This document shows positions 8,527-17,810 of a stretch of 64,000 nt of DNA, in pieces. This stretch comes from SZUA-547 sp963669315. Its GTDB lineage: Bacteria > Pseudomonadota > Alphaproteobacteria > Rhodobacterales > Rhodobacteraceae. The notes under the pieces were generated by a model. It had not been told where the DNA came from. It ran no database searches and saw only the letters and a list, made by a program, of their open reading frames with translations. Location: positions 62,001 through 126,000 of the forward strand of contig OY770021.1 of assembly GCA_963669315.1 (NCBI GenBank), read 5' to 3'. A program made the translations under genes and the position numbers. The number at the start of each line of letters is the position of its first letter. The stretch's first letter is position 1.

Positions 8527-9300
8527 ATGCGCATTCTCATCACCAATGACGACGGGATCAACGCGCCTGGCCTTAAAGTCGCTGAGGAAATCGCGGCAGC
8601 GGTGGCCGGACCGGACGCGGAGCTTTGGGTCGTCGCCCCGGAATTTGAGGTTTCCGCCACCTCTCATGCGATCACCTATAACGGGCCGCTGCGCGTGTCG
8701 GAAAACGCGCCGCGCCGGTTCGCTGTGTCGGGCACGCCTGCCGATTGCGTGATCGTGGCGCTGTGCAAACTGATGCCGTCCGCGCCGGATCTCGTGATCT
8801 CCGGCGTCAATCGGGGCCACAACGTCGCGGAGGACGTGGTCTATTCGGGAACCGTCGGCGGCGCGATGGAAGGGGCGCTGCAAGGCGTGCCGTCGATCGC
8901 CCTCAGCCAGTTCTACCGCTCAGTTCCTGATGCGCCGGAGGATCTTTTCACATCCGCGCGCGCCTTCGGCGTCGAAGCGGTGAACCGGTTGCTGAAAGCG
9001 TCTTGGCCGAAGGATGTTTTTTACAACGTAAACTTTCCTGCGGTCGAAGCCTCGGCGGTCAAGGGCTTCCGCGCCGCCGCTCAGGGCCGGCGCGAGGACG
9101 GCGTGTTTGTCGCGGTCGAGCAAAACTCGCCGAATGGGCGGCCTCTGCAGTGGATCAAGCATCGCATGGTGAACCTGTCCGCCGATCCCGAGAGCGACGC
9201 GCCGCTCTGCGTCAGTGGATGGATCACCGCGACGCCGCTGCGCCCGGACCTGACGGCGCGGGATGCGATGGATGGCGTGCGCACGGCGTTTGAAAGCTGA
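8527..9300 (+). CDS. surE: 5'/3'-nucleotidase SurE
   Basis: 257 residues from MRILITNDDGINAPG, the invariant SurE opening whose Asp-Asp pair binds the divalent metal. The longer frame from 8491 adds 12 unconserved residues and is rejected. Other signatures are VVAPEFEVSATSHAIT, GTPADCV and DLVISGVNRGHNVAEDVVYSGTVGGAMEG. It dephosphorylates nucleoside monophosphates and is linked to stationary-phase survival. It is followed by pcm, the classic surE-pcm pair. Confidence 0.96.
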   Translation: MRILITNDDGINAPGLKVAEEIAAAVAGPDAELWVVAPEFEVSATSHAITYNGPLRVSENAPRRFAVSGTPADCVIVALCKLMPSAPDLVISGVNRGHNVAEDVVYSGTVGGAMEGALQGVPSIALSQFYRSVPDAPEDLFTSARAFGVEAVNRLLKASWPKDVFYNVNFPAVEASAVKGFRAAAQGRREDGVFVAVEQNSPNGRPLQWIKHRMVNLSADPESDAPLCVSGWITATPLRPDLTARDAMDGVRTAFES

Positions 9301-9315
9301 TATGGTCGCATTGCG

Positions 9316-9990
9316 ATGAACGATACGCCAAGCACAACCGAAAGCGCGACGACGCCCGAAGACGAACAGCGCATGCAGTTGATTTTCTCTCTGCGTCAGA
9401 ACGGCGTCACCGATACGCGCGTGCTGAATGCGATTGAGCAAACGCCGCGCGAAAATTTCGTCGAGAAACTGTTCCTCGATTCCGCGATGGAGGACACGGC
9501 GCTGCCGATCTCATGCGGGCAAACGATCAGCCAACCCACCGTTGTCGGGCTGATGACGCAGGCGCTGGACGTTCAACCCCGCCACCGGGTGCTGGAGATC
9601 GGCACCGGGTCCGGCTATCAGGCGGCGGTGCTGGCGAAGCTCTGCCGCCGGGTCTACACGATTGAGCGGCATGAATCGCTGGCGCGGGTCTCCAAGCAGC
9701 GATTTGAGGCACTTGGCCTGCATAATGTGACCTCGCGTCTTGGCGACGGGGCGCTGGGGTGGCCGGAACAGGCTCCGTTCGACCGCATCATGATCACGGC
9801 CGCCGCTGAGGATCCTCCGGCGAAACTGATTGAACAGTTGGCGCCTGGCGGAATTCTGGTCGCGCCCCTTGGACATGCGGGCGATCTACAGCATCTTGTG
9901 AAAATCACCAAGACCGACGAAGGTCTGGACTATCAGGAATTGACCCCGGTGAGGTTCGTGCCTCTTCTGGGCGGTGTGGCGCGGGACTAG
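9316..9990 (+). CDS. pcm: Protein-L-isoaspartate O-methyltransferase
   Basis: 224 residues. SAM-dependent repair enzyme that methylates isoaspartyl residues in damaged proteins. Motif I of the methyltransferase fold is VLEIGTGSGYQAAVLA. Pcm-specific features are the early region with DTALPISCGQTISQPTVVGLMTQ and the later DRIMITAAAEDPPAKLIEQL and GGILVAPLG. It starts 15 bases after surE. Confidence 0.96.
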   Translation: MNDTPSTTESATTPEDEQRMQLIFSLRQNGVTDTRVLNAIEQTPRENFVEKLFLDSAMEDTALPISCGQTISQPTVVGLMTQALDVQPRHRVLEIGTGSGYQAAVLAKLCRRVYTIERHESLARVSKQRFEALGLHNVTSRLGDGALGWPEQAPFDRIMITAAAEDPPAKLIEQLAPGGILVAPLGHAGDLQHLVKITKTDEGLDYQELTPVRFVPLLGGVARD

Positions 9991-10053
9991 AGCGTGCGGT
10001 AAGACACGTGATGCGAATTTGGGTTCGTAGTGATTGAGGAGCCGAGTGGTTCG

Positions 10054-11349
10054 ATGATCGAGGATGTAAACTTTCGAAACAGGTCCACGCGATTGGCGCG
10101 GTCGGCGTTGGCCGCCGCATTGATCGGCGTCGGACTCGCCGGGTGCGGAAATCAGGCGCCGGCGGAAATCGACTACCGTGGCACCGACCCTTATGCGACG
10201 GCGTCCTCTCCCGCCCCTGCCACCGACAATCGCGGCATCGTAAAGATCGACAACTACGACGCCGTGGTGGCGCGCGAAGGCGACACCATGGAATCGGTAG
10301 CGGCCCGGGTCGGTATCTCTGCATCCGAGTTGGCGGCCTATAACGGCTATCCCGCTGGATTCTCGCCACGCGCTGGCGACATTCTGGTGCTGCCGCCGCG
10401 CCCCGGCGGATATGGCGCTGTTTCCGCGACTCAGGGCGCAAGCGCCGCCCCAAGCGCCGCGCCGGCGACATCCCCATCCAGCACCGAACGTTGGAGCCCG
10501 GCCATCGCCGCCGCCGCCATCGAGCGCGGCGACCAACCTTCGACGACAGACAACGCCACCGCGTCCGCCGTCGATGCGGACGCCTCTGCATCTCTGTTCG
10601 CCCCACTGGCGGCGCCGCTGGATCAGCCGGCTGGCGCGAGCGCGACGCGCTATCAGCCCACTGGGCGTGAAATCACCTATGTCGCCATGTCGGGCGACAC
10701 CATGTTCTCGGTCGCAAACAAGCATTCGGTCACTGTCGGCGAACTGGCCTACGCCAACGGATTGCAGGCCAGTGACGTGATTAATCCGGGCCAGGTGCTG
10801 ATCATTCCCGATTTCGGCGAGTTTAACCGCCCGCCTGAGGCGACGACCGTGGCAACTGCTGCTGCGCCGGCCGCTTCTTCGACAGCAACAACCTCGGGCG
10901 ACGTCATTATTGTCGACGACACTGGCGCGGGCCGGGTTGAACAACCTGCCGCGGCGACGGTGGCATCGGCCCCAGCTCCGGTCGATACCGGCGCGCAGTT
11001 CCTGAGCCCGGTTTCCGGCCCGATTATCGAGGGCTATACCGCCAAGCGCGGCGGCGTCGAGTTCGGCGCCGCCCCTGGCACGCCGGTTCGCGCCGCCGAT
11101 GACGGGACGGTCGTTCTGGTTTCCAAGTCGCTAGGCGGTCTCGGGACCATCATTCTTGTGCGCCACGATTCGCAGCACATGACCGTGTATGGCCGTGTCG
11201 AGGACAACCGTGTCGTCGAAAAAGGCCAGAGGGTGACGCGCGGTCAGACCATCGCCACAGTGGCCGAGCCGACTTCAGGTCGAGAGCCAAGTCTGCATTT
11301 TGAGATTCGGCGCGGCACGGTCAGCATCGACCCTGAGCCGCTGATCTGA
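10054..11349 (+). CDS. nlpD: NlpD-like lipoprotein: two LysM domains and a degenerate M23/LytM domain
   Basis: 431 residues from MIEDVNFRN at 10054; a GTG at 10030 is the alternative. The signal peptide ends in the lipobox LAGC. LysM 1 (about residues 72-112, containing REGDTMESVAARVGISASELAAYNGY) and LysM 2 (about 212-256, SGDTMFSVANKHSVTVGELAYANG) are separated by Ala/Pro-rich linkers. The C-terminal LytM domain has LHFEIRRG, but the first zinc-ligand region reads GGVEFGAAPGTPV without the usual His and Asp. As in E. coli NlpD, the domain is therefore probably non-catalytic and activates amidases at the septum. It follows surE-pcm as in many proteobacteria. Confidence 0.9.
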   Translation: MIEDVNFRNRSTRLARSALAAALIGVGLAGCGNQAPAEIDYRGTDPYATASSPAPATDNRGIVKIDNYDAVVAREGDTMESVAARVGISASELAAYNGYPAGFSPRAGDILVLPPRPGGYGAVSATQGASAAPSAAPATSPSSTERWSPAIAAAAIERGDQPSTTDNATASAVDADASASLFAPLAAPLDQPAGASATRYQPTGREITYVAMSGDTMFSVANKHSVTVGELAYANGLQASDVINPGQVLIIPDFGEFNRPPEATTVATAAAPAASSTATTSGDVIIVDDTGAGRVEQPAAATVASAPAPVDTGAQFLSPVSGPIIEGYTAKRGGVEFGAAPGTPVRAADDGTVVLVSKSLGGLGTIILVRHDSQHMTVYGRVEDNRVVEKGQRVTRGQTIATVAEPTSGREPSLHFEIRRGTVSIDPEPLI

Positions 11350-11352
11350 GGA

Positions 11353-12213
11353 CTAGCCCAGCGGCTTGCCCAGCCGCCCTGCCAGATCCTGAATGAATTG
11401 CCAGGCGACGCGGCCCGAGACGGCGCCGCGCGTCTGGCGCCATTCGATCGCCTCGGCGCGCAGCGTCTCGGGGTCGATATCCAGCTCATACGCCCGGCAA
11501 TACCCCTCTATCATCGCCAGATAATCGTCCTGGCTGCAGGGGTGAAAGCCGAGCCAGAGACCGAACCGGTCCGACAGGCTCACCTTCTCCTCCGTCGCTT
11601 CGGACGGGTTGATCGCGCTTGACCGCTCATTCTCGATCATGTCGCGTGGCATCAGGTGCCGCCGGTTCGAAGTGGCGTAGAACAAAACATTGACCGGCCG
11701 CCCCTCCACACCGCCGTCCAACACGGCTTTCAGGGATTTGTAGTGGCTGTCCCCACTGTCGAAGGAAAGGTCGTCGCAGAAGATCAAAAACCGCAGTTCG
11801 GGCGCGGCGCGAAGCAGGTTCAGAAGGCGCGGAAGGCTGGGGATGTCCTCTCGATGGATCTCGATCAGAATCACCAACCGGGCACGGTCCGCATTCGCCT
11901 CAGCATGGACCGCCTTGACCAGAGAGCTTTTGCCCATGCCGCGCGCGCCCCAGAGCAGCGCGTTGTTGGCCGCAAGCCCGTCCCGGAACCTCAACGTGTT
12001 GTCCATCAGCGTATCGCGCGCACGATCGACGCCGACGAGAAGCCCCATCGGCACGCGAGAGACCACCGGCGCCGGGTCCAGCCGGTCCGGATCAATCCGC
12101 CAGGTGAAAGCTTCGGCTGCGGAAAAGTCGGGGCTCAAAGGGAGCGGGCTGATCCGCTCCAACGCGTCCGCGATGCGGGTGAGCGCTATCGACAGCGGGT
12201 CCTGCTCGCCCAT
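11353..12213 (-). CDS. DUF815 family ATP-binding protein
   Basis: 286 residues. P-loop GARGMGKSSLVKA (about residues 90-102) and a Walker B-like FLIFCDDLSFD identify the AAA-type DUF815 family. VNVLFYATSNRRHLMPRDM and SLSDRFGLWLGFHPCSQDDYL are also family-typical. Function unproven. The start overlaps the tatC stop by one base, so it is translated from the tat transcript. It ends 3 bases from the convergent nlpD stop. Confidence 0.92.
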   Translation of the reverse strand: MGEQDPLSIALTRIADALERISPLPLSPDFSAAEAFTWRIDPDRLDPAPVVSRVPMGLLVGVDRARDTLMDNTLRFRDGLAANNALLWGARGMGKSSLVKAVHAEANADRARLVILIEIHREDIPSLPRLLNLLRAAPELRFLIFCDDLSFDSGDSHYKSLKAVLDGGVEGRPVNVLFYATSNRRHLMPRDMIENERSSAINPSEATEEKVSLSDRFGLWLGFHPCSQDDYLAMIEGYCRAYELDIDPETLRAEAIEWRQTRGAVSGRVAWQFIQDLAGRLGKPLG

Positions 12214-13073
12214 CAGGCGTCGCCCTCAGCCTCATCGAAATCAGCCTCGTCCTCATCTCGCGCGGCGCGCTTCCGCTCCGCCGCGCGCACAAGATGGATC
12301 GAGATTTCATAGAGGAGGTAAACCGCCGCTCCCAAACCGATCTGGCTGATCACGTCGGGCGGGGTCAGCACAGCCGCCATCGCGGCGATGCCCACTATGG
12401 CGTATTTGCGCTTGGTGGCCAGACCATCGGCGGTGACGATCCCGACACGCCCCATAAGAGTCAGCAAAACAGGCAACTGGAAGGATATGCCGAAAGCGAG
12501 GATCAATTTCATCGACAGAGAAAGGTATTCGTTCACCTTGCCGAGAAACTCGATCTTTACGCCATCGCCGCCCTCCCCCTGACCCAGAGTCTGAAACCCG
12601 AGGAAGAAGTCGTAGGCCAGCGGCATGATCAGATAATAGACGAAGGCGGCGCCGGCCACGAACAGCACCGGCGTTGCGATCAGAAACGGAGCGAAAGCGG
12701 CCTTTTCATTGCGATAAAGGCCCGGCGCGACGAACAGCCAAAGCTGGCTGGCGATTATCGGGAAGGCGAAAAAGAAGCCACCGAACAGGGAAAGCTTGAG
12801 ATAGGTGAAGAAGGCTTCTTGTGGCGCGGTGAATATCATCACCGCCTCCTGCCCGCGTTCCTGCATGATGTGCAGCAGAGGGGCGGTCAAAAACAGGTAA
12901 ATGTTCTCGGCGACCACGTAGCAGGCGACCATCGCCACCACGAGCGCGATGACACACCAGATCAGCCGCGACCTCAACTCGATCAGATGCTCGATCAGCG
13001 GCGCCTTGGACGCGTCGACTTCATCATAGCCCGCGGGCTGAGCCGCTTCTTGTTTCTTCGCGGGAAGAGACAT
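12213..13073 (-). CDS. tatC: Sec-independent translocase TatC
   Basis: 286 residues with six TM segments. Signatures are the N-terminal cytoplasmic LIEHLIELRSRLIW, the periplasmic FTAPQEAFFTYLKLSLFGG and the C-terminal LTPPDVISQIGLGAAVYLLYE. TatC is the receptor for twin-arginine signal peptides; NapA in this window carries one. A charged C-terminal extension (about 265-286) is rich in Asp/Glu/Arg. The start overlaps the tatB stop by one base. Confidence 0.97.
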   Translation of the reverse strand: MSLPAKKQEAAQPAGYDEVDASKAPLIEHLIELRSRLIWCVIALVVAMVACYVVAENIYLFLTAPLLHIMQERGQEAVMIFTAPQEAFFTYLKLSLFGGFFFAFPIIASQLWLFVAPGLYRNEKAAFAPFLIATPVLFVAGAAFVYYLIMPLAYDFFLGFQTLGQGEGGDGVKIEFLGKVNEYLSLSMKLILAFGISFQLPVLLTLMGRVGIVTADGLATKRKYAIVGIAAMAAVLTPPDVISQIGLGAAVYLLYEISIHLVRAAERKRAARDEDEADFDEAEGDA

Positions 13074-13477
13074 CAGGCGTCCTTCGCCTCAGGCTTCACC
13101 GCCTGCGGTTCATCCGCTGGTTCGGGTGTGGGTGCAGGGGCTGGTTCCGGCGCCGCAGCCTTCTCAACTGGCTTTGGTTCTGAGGATGCATGGATTTTCG
13201 GGGTGGATGTCGCTCCGCCGATATCTCCAATCCCCTCCAAATCACCGACCTTCATGGATTTCAGATCCGACAGATGGCGACGGGCGTCCTGCAATTCCTG
13301 CACGTCCATTTCCCGCGCGGCGTCATCCATCGAGCGCTGAAATTCCCGCGCGACGCTTTTCGCCCGGCCAACATACTGGCCGAGCGTCCGCAGCATGCGC
13401 GGCAGCTCTTTCGGGCCGACCACGATAAGTGCTACAACTCCAACAAGAAGGAGTTCGGACCAGCCGATATCGAACAT
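13073..13477 (-). CDS. tatB: Sec-independent translocase TatB
   Basis: 134 residues. An N-terminal TM with the diagnostic MFDIGWSELLLVGVVALIVV is followed by GPKELPRMLRTLGQ, an amphipathic helix and a Pro/Ala-rich, disordered C-terminus. It partners TatC in binding the Tat signal peptide. 28 bases separate it from tatA. Confidence 0.96.
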   Translation of the reverse strand: MFDIGWSELLLVGVVALIVVGPKELPRMLRTLGQYVGRAKSVAREFQRSMDDAAREMDVQELQDARRHLSDLKSMKVGDLEGIGDIGGATSTPKIHASSEPKPVEKAAAPEPAPAPTPEPADEPQAVKPEAKDA

Positions 13478-13505
13478 TCAGGTCGCCTTTCGGGCGAAGG
13501 CGCGC

Positions 13506-13721
13506 TTACGCGTCCTTCTTTTCCTCCGAAGGCGTCACGTCGACCGGATCGCCGGGCGCATTCTCCACCTTCTCAGGCTCGTCGGGATCTTCCGCCATGC
13601 CCTTCTTAAAGCTCTTGATGCCTTTGGCCATGTCGCCCATCAATTCGGAAATCTTGCCGCGCCCAAACAAGAGCACGAGCAGAAGCACGACGATGAGGAT
13701 TTGCCATACGCTTAGGCCCAT
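13506..13721 (-). CDS. tatA: Sec-independent translocase TatA
   Basis: 71 residues. One N-terminal TM (MGLSVWQILIVVLLLVLLFG) is followed by RGKISELMGDMAKGIKSFKKGM, the amphipathic helix of TatA, and an acidic tail. It polymerises to form the Tat pore. It is the first gene of tatABC-DUF815. Confidence 0.97.
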   Translation of the reverse strand: MGLSVWQILIVVLLLVLLFGRGKISELMGDMAKGIKSFKKGMAEDPDEPEKVENAPGDPVDVTPSEEKKDA

Positions 13722-13813
13722 ATCTTCTCTCCTTAGCCGAACTTGTCGATGCGCGCGGCTCGCGCGGTATGTTCGGCGTCTTCAACGGTTACATAACGAC
13801 TTGATGCGTCCTC

Positions 13814-13839
13814 GGAAAGGCCGAGTCTCACTTTCGGCC
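13814..13839 (-). terminator. Possible weak terminator between the FbpC-type gene and tatA
   Basis: Six-base stem GGCCGA / TCGGCC with a 9-base loop, followed on the minus strand by TTTCC. The short T-run makes it weak. If real, it separates the ATPase gene from tatABC. Confidence 0.4.
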
Positions 13840-13843
13840 GGGC

Positions 13844-14995
13844 TTATTCGGCCGCCCAGGGCGTCGCGACCTTCGATTGGTTCGCGCAAGGGAACACGAA
13901 ACACCGATCGCGGCGCAGCGACAGCCAAAGATGCGTTCCCGGCTCCGGCAGGAACGCCTCCGGCACCGTGGCGCGCAAAATCGAGCCGTCATGGTCCATT
14001 CGCACCTCGATCAGGCTCTCATTGCCCATGAAACGCGCACGCTCTACAACGCCTTTGGCTGGCGCACCCGTTCGAAAGCTGGCGGGCGGCGGATCGCCGG
14101 CGTCCAGATCGATTTTCAGGTGCTGCGGACGGACGATAATCTCCACATCGGCCTCATCGACCAGGCCCGGCGTCAGGAACAGGCCGAAGGGCGTATCGGT
14201 CTGCCGCGAATTCACGACGCCATGAATCACATTGAGGTCAGAGAAAAAGGCCGCGGCGGCCCGATCAACCGGATTGTTGTAGAGGTGATAGGGTGCGCCG
14301 ATCTGCACGATTTCTCCATCCCGCATCAGCGCGATCCGGTCGGACATGCGCATCGCCTCATCCGGATCGTGGGTGACCAGAAGAACCCCGGCTCCCTCCT
14401 CTTTCAGGATCGACAGAGCCTCGTCCCGCACCTCGTCGCGCAACCGCTCATCCAGGCCCGAAAACGGCTCATCCATCAGCATGACCTTGGGTTTGGGCGC
14501 CAAAGCGCGAGCAAGCGCCACGCGCTGCTGCTCACCACCTGAAAGCTGGTGCGGATACTTGTCGCCATAACCGGAAAGGCCGACGCGGCGCAGATATTCC
14601 TCGGCCACTTCTCGCCGCTGACGACCACCGCGCAGACCAAATGCGACGTTGTCGCGCGCCGTCAAATGCGGAAACAGTGCGAAATCCTGAAACATCAACC
14701 CGACTGAACGCGCCTCGGGCGGCTCATGACATCGCGCGTCAGAGACAACGACGCCGTCGACCGCGACCGATCCGCTGCTTTGATGCTCGACGCCGGCGGC
14801 GATGCGCAATGTCGTGGACTTGCCGCAGCCGGATGGCCCTAAAAGGCATACGATCTCACCCCGGCCGACATCCAGGCTGAGTTTCGACACCGCAGCCACG
14901 CCATCGTATTTGCGCGTCAGACCGGACAGCGACAGGCGCGGCGCATCCGACTGCGCCGTGTGGGCGCCCTGCTCTTCGGTCGAGGGTCCTGTCAT
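13844..14995 (-). CDS. ABC transporter ATPase, FbpC/PotA type (CUT1/MOI superclass), orphan
   Basis: 383 residues from the ATG at 14995; a GTG at 15016 is the alternative. Walker A GPSGCGKSTTLRIAAG, Q-loop MFQDFALFPHLTARDNV, signature LSGGEQQRVALARALAPKP, Walker B VMLMDEPFSGLDERLRDEV and H-loop LLVTHDPDEAMRMSDR are all intact. A C-terminal TOBE-type domain follows (about 270-383, with VRPQHLKI). The family energises ferric iron, polyamine or related importers. No permease or binding-protein gene lies beside it, so the substrate cannot be named. Its promoter region faces prfC. Confidence 0.87.
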   Translation of the reverse strand: MTGPSTEEQGAHTAQSDAPRLSLSGLTRKYDGVAAVSKLSLDVGRGEIVCLLGPSGCGKSTTLRIAAGVEHQSSGSVAVDGVVVSDARCHEPPEARSVGLMFQDFALFPHLTARDNVAFGLRGGRQRREVAEEYLRRVGLSGYGDKYPHQLSGGEQQRVALARALAPKPKVMLMDEPFSGLDERLRDEVRDEALSILKEEGAGVLLVTHDPDEAMRMSDRIALMRDGEIVQIGAPYHLYNNPVDRAAAAFFSDLNVIHGVVNSRQTDTPFGLFLTPGLVDEADVEIIVRPQHLKIDLDAGDPPPASFRTGAPAKGVVERARFMGNESLIEVRMDHDGSILRATVPEAFLPEPGTHLWLSLRRDRCFVFPCANQSKVATPWAAE

Positions 14996-15196
14996 GGGTC
15001 GAATTTGCTCCGTCACGAAAGCCGCTCAATGGCCCTCGCACTGATGCTTTACTAAATCACTCGGTTATCAACTAGGTAGCAGCGTCGGCGCCTGTGGACA
15101 AGTCAGACCAACCGGTTCCGCGAATATCCCTCTGCGGCCAGCGGGTAGGTCAACCAGCGCTTTTCAACCGCGCGCCCCTCGCCTATACCGCCGGCC

Positions 15197-16804
15197 ATGG
15201 ATGGAGCCGGACATAACGCGCCCCCGCTGCCGCCCGAGGTAGAGCGGAGACGGACTTTCGCGATAATCTCTCACCCCGATGCGGGCAAGACCACGCTGAC
15301 CGAAAAGCTGCTGCTGCATGGCGGGGCGATTCAAATGGCGGGACAGGTGCGCGCCAAGGGAGAAGCCCGGCGCACGCGGTCCGACTTCATGAAAATGGAG
15401 AAAGAGCGCGGGATCTCCGTCTCCGCCTCCGCCATGTCGTTTCCCTATGACAAGCACTGGTTCAACCTTGTCGATACGCCGGGCCATGCAGATTTTTCGG
15501 AGGACACCTATCGCACGCTGACCGCGGTGGACGCGGCGGTGATGGTGATCGACGGCGCCAAGGGTGTGGAGAGCCAGACCCGCAAGCTGTTCGAGGTCTG
15601 CCGTCTGCGTGACCTGCCGATCCTGACCTTCTGCAACAAGATGGACCGGGAAAGCCGCGACACCTTCGAGATCATCGACGAGATTCAGGAGCTGCTGGCG
15701 CTGGACGTGGTTCCGGCGTCATGGCCGATCGGCGTGGGGCGCGATTTTCTCGGCGCCTATGACATGCTGAATGACCGGTTGGAGTTGATGGACCGGGCGG
15801 ACCGCAATGTCCGCGGCGAGTCGATCGCCATCGAAGGGCTGGACGATCCGAAGCTGGAGGAGCACATCCCCGCCGATCTGCTGGAGACGCTGCGCGAAGA
15901 GGTCGAAATGGCGCGCGAGCTGCTGCCGGCCTTCGACCTGCAGAGCTTCCGCGAAGGGCATATGACGCCGATCTGGTTCGGCTCCGCCATCAACTCATTC
16001 GGCGTGCGCGAGTTGATGAACGGAATTTCCGGCTTCGCGCCACCTCCGGGACCGCGACCCGCAACACCGCGGCAGGTTTCGTCAGAGGAATCAAAAGTTT
16101 CCGGATTTGTCTTTAAGGTTCAAGCAAATATGGACCCTAAGCACCGGGATCGTGTCGCATTCGTCAGGCTTTGCAGCGGACACTTCAAGCGCGGCATGAA
16201 GTTGAAGCATGTGCGCTCCGGCAAGCCTATGGCGATCTCAAACCCGGTTCTGTTTCTAGCCGCCGAACGGGAGATCGCGGACGACGCCTGGGCGGGCGAT
16301 ATCATCGGGGTGCCGAACCATGGGCAGCTTCGCATTGGCGACGCGCTGACGGAGGGCGAAGACCTGCGCTTTTCCGGCATCCCCTCATTCGCGCCGGAGC
16401 TGCTGCAATCCGTGCGCGCGGCGGATCCGATGAAAGCCAAACATCTGGACAAGGCGCTGACGCAGTTGGCTGAGGAAGGCGCGGCGAAACTGTTCAAACC
16501 CTCTATCGGGTCCGGATGGATCATCGGCGTGGTTGGTTCTCTACAGTTCGACGTGATCGCCAGCCGAATCGAGCAGGAGTATTCTCTGCCCGTGCGGTTC
16601 GAGCAGACCCAGTTCACCAACGCCCGCTGGATTTCGGGCGAGAAGGACCAGATCGAGGCGTTCACCAAGGCCAACAAGGGCCACATGGCCGAGGATCACG
16701 ACGGCGACCCGGTCTATATGACCCGCCTGCAATGGGACATCGACCGGGTGGTGCGTGACTGGCCGGAGATTAGGCTGAGCGCGACGAAAGAGACGCTGAG
16801 CTAA
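15197..16804 (+). CDS. prfC: Peptide chain release factor 3
   Basis: 535 residues. Translational GTPase that recycles RF1/RF2. G1 is SHPDAGKTTLTEKLL, G3 DTPGHADFSEDTYR, G4 FCNKMDRESRDTFE; the RF3-specific insertion and C-terminal domain follow (IGVVGSLQFDVIASRIEQEY). Full length. Monocistronic, with 178 bases of divergent promoter region upstream. Confidence 0.97.
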   Translation: MDGAGHNAPPLPPEVERRRTFAIISHPDAGKTTLTEKLLLHGGAIQMAGQVRAKGEARRTRSDFMKMEKERGISVSASAMSFPYDKHWFNLVDTPGHADFSEDTYRTLTAVDAAVMVIDGAKGVESQTRKLFEVCRLRDLPILTFCNKMDRESRDTFEIIDEIQELLALDVVPASWPIGVGRDFLGAYDMLNDRLELMDRADRNVRGESIAIEGLDDPKLEEHIPADLLETLREEVEMARELLPAFDLQSFREGHMTPIWFGSAINSFGVRELMNGISGFAPPPGPRPATPRQVSSEESKVSGFVFKVQANMDPKHRDRVAFVRLCSGHFKRGMKLKHVRSGKPMAISNPVLFLAAEREIADDAWAGDIIGVPNHGQLRIGDALTEGEDLRFSGIPSFAPELLQSVRAADPMKAKHLDKALTQLAEEGAAKLFKPSIGSGWIIGVVGSLQFDVIASRIEQEYSLPVRFEQTQFTNARWISGEKDQIEAFTKANKGHMAEDHDGDPVYMTRLQWDIDRVVRDWPEIRLSATKETLS

Positions 16805-16823
16805 AGCCCAGCGCCTCCGTCCT

Positions 16824-17519
16824 TCAGGCCTCCTCGTCGCTATCGAGGAATCTCCAGACCAGCGCGCCGATCACCGCGCCCGCCAAAGGCGCCGCCCAGA
16901 ATAGCCACAGTTGCGCCAGCGCCGGGCCATCGGCGAAGAACGCGACGCCGGTCGAACGCGCCGGGTTTACGGACGTGTTGGTCACCGGGATCGAGATCAA
17001 GTGGATCAATGTCAGCCCAAGCCCGATGGCGATGGGCGCGAATCCCGCCGGGACACCCTTGGATGTTGCGCCGAGGATGATGACAAGAAACATGGCGGTC
17101 ATCACCACTTCGGTGATCAGGCCCGCGAACAGGCTGTAACCACCAGGCGAGGCCTCGCCGTATCCATTCGAGGCGAAACCGCCGACCCCCTCGGTCCCCG
17201 CTTGCCCGGTCGCGATGGCGAAAAGAATGATGGCGGCGACAATCGCGCCGGCGATCTGGGCGGCCCAATACATGGGCAGCTTGGCGTATTCGAATTTTCC
17301 GGCGACGGCGAGGCCAAGAGAGACCGCCGGGTTGAAATGACCGCCGGATATGCCTCCGACCGCATAGGCCATCGTCATCACCGTCAATCCGAATGCGAAG
17401 GAAACTCCCAGCCAGCCGATTCCAACATCCGCGACGCCCGCAGCCAGCACCGCTGATCCGCATCCGCCTAACACCAACCAGAACGTGCCGATGAACTCGG
17501 CGCCAAGAGCCTTTTGCAT
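16824..17519 (-). CDS. aqpZ: Aquaporin Z
   Basis: 231 residues, six TM segments and two half-helices with both NPA boxes: GGHFNPAVSLG and NTSVNPARSTGVAFF. The Arg after the second NPA and the overall length fit AqpZ-type water channels rather than GlpF. The start follows GGGGAGAGGGAC, a good ribosome binding site. Convergent with prfC (19 bases). Confidence 0.96.
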   Translation of the reverse strand: MQKALGAEFIGTFWLVLGGCGSAVLAAGVADVGIGWLGVSFAFGLTVMTMAYAVGGISGGHFNPAVSLGLAVAGKFEYAKLPMYWAAQIAGAIVAAIILFAIATGQAGTEGVGGFASNGYGEASPGGYSLFAGLITEVVMTAMFLVIILGATSKGVPAGFAPIAIGLGLTLIHLISIPVTNTSVNPARSTGVAFFADGPALAQLWLFWAAPLAGAVIGALVWRFLDSDEEA

Positions 17520-17696
17520 GTCCCTCTCCCCTATCGATTGTGATTTCAGGTAAAAAAACAGGTGAATCGCCTCGCGGCAAACAATTTTTCCGGGAATTTT
17601 GCATTGCGAAATGCGATTGAATATTCGGAGTTCATCCGCAGAATCTTCAATTATCGGTCGATTGCGATGTTCAGCTCAGATATCCGCGTCGATAAT

Positions 17697-17731
17697 TTGA
17701 CATTTGAAGCGCCGCGCGTATTGTGCGGCGC
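17697..17731 (+). promoter_or_regulatory. Candidate sigma-70 promoter of the DEAD-box gene with an inverted repeat over the -10 region
   Basis: TTGACA (17697-17702), a 16-base spacer, then TATTGT (17719-17724). A perfect 7-bp inverted repeat GCGCCGC / GCGGCGC (17709-17715 and 17725-17731) brackets the -10 element. It could be an operator or an RNA hairpin at the start of an approximately 80-base leader. The 5' flank (17560-17700) is clearly more AT-rich than the surroundings. Confidence 0.55.
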
Positions 17732-17810
17732 AACGAATGCAGGCGCGCCGATACGGGCCGCGCCAAGGCCGCTCAGCCAACATTGCGGCCACCCCGACCG
17801 ACTGGACCGC

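Noticed and set aside
12294..13340. 348-codon plus-strand open frame
   Set aside because: Antisense to tatC and tatB; composition typical of a shadow frame.
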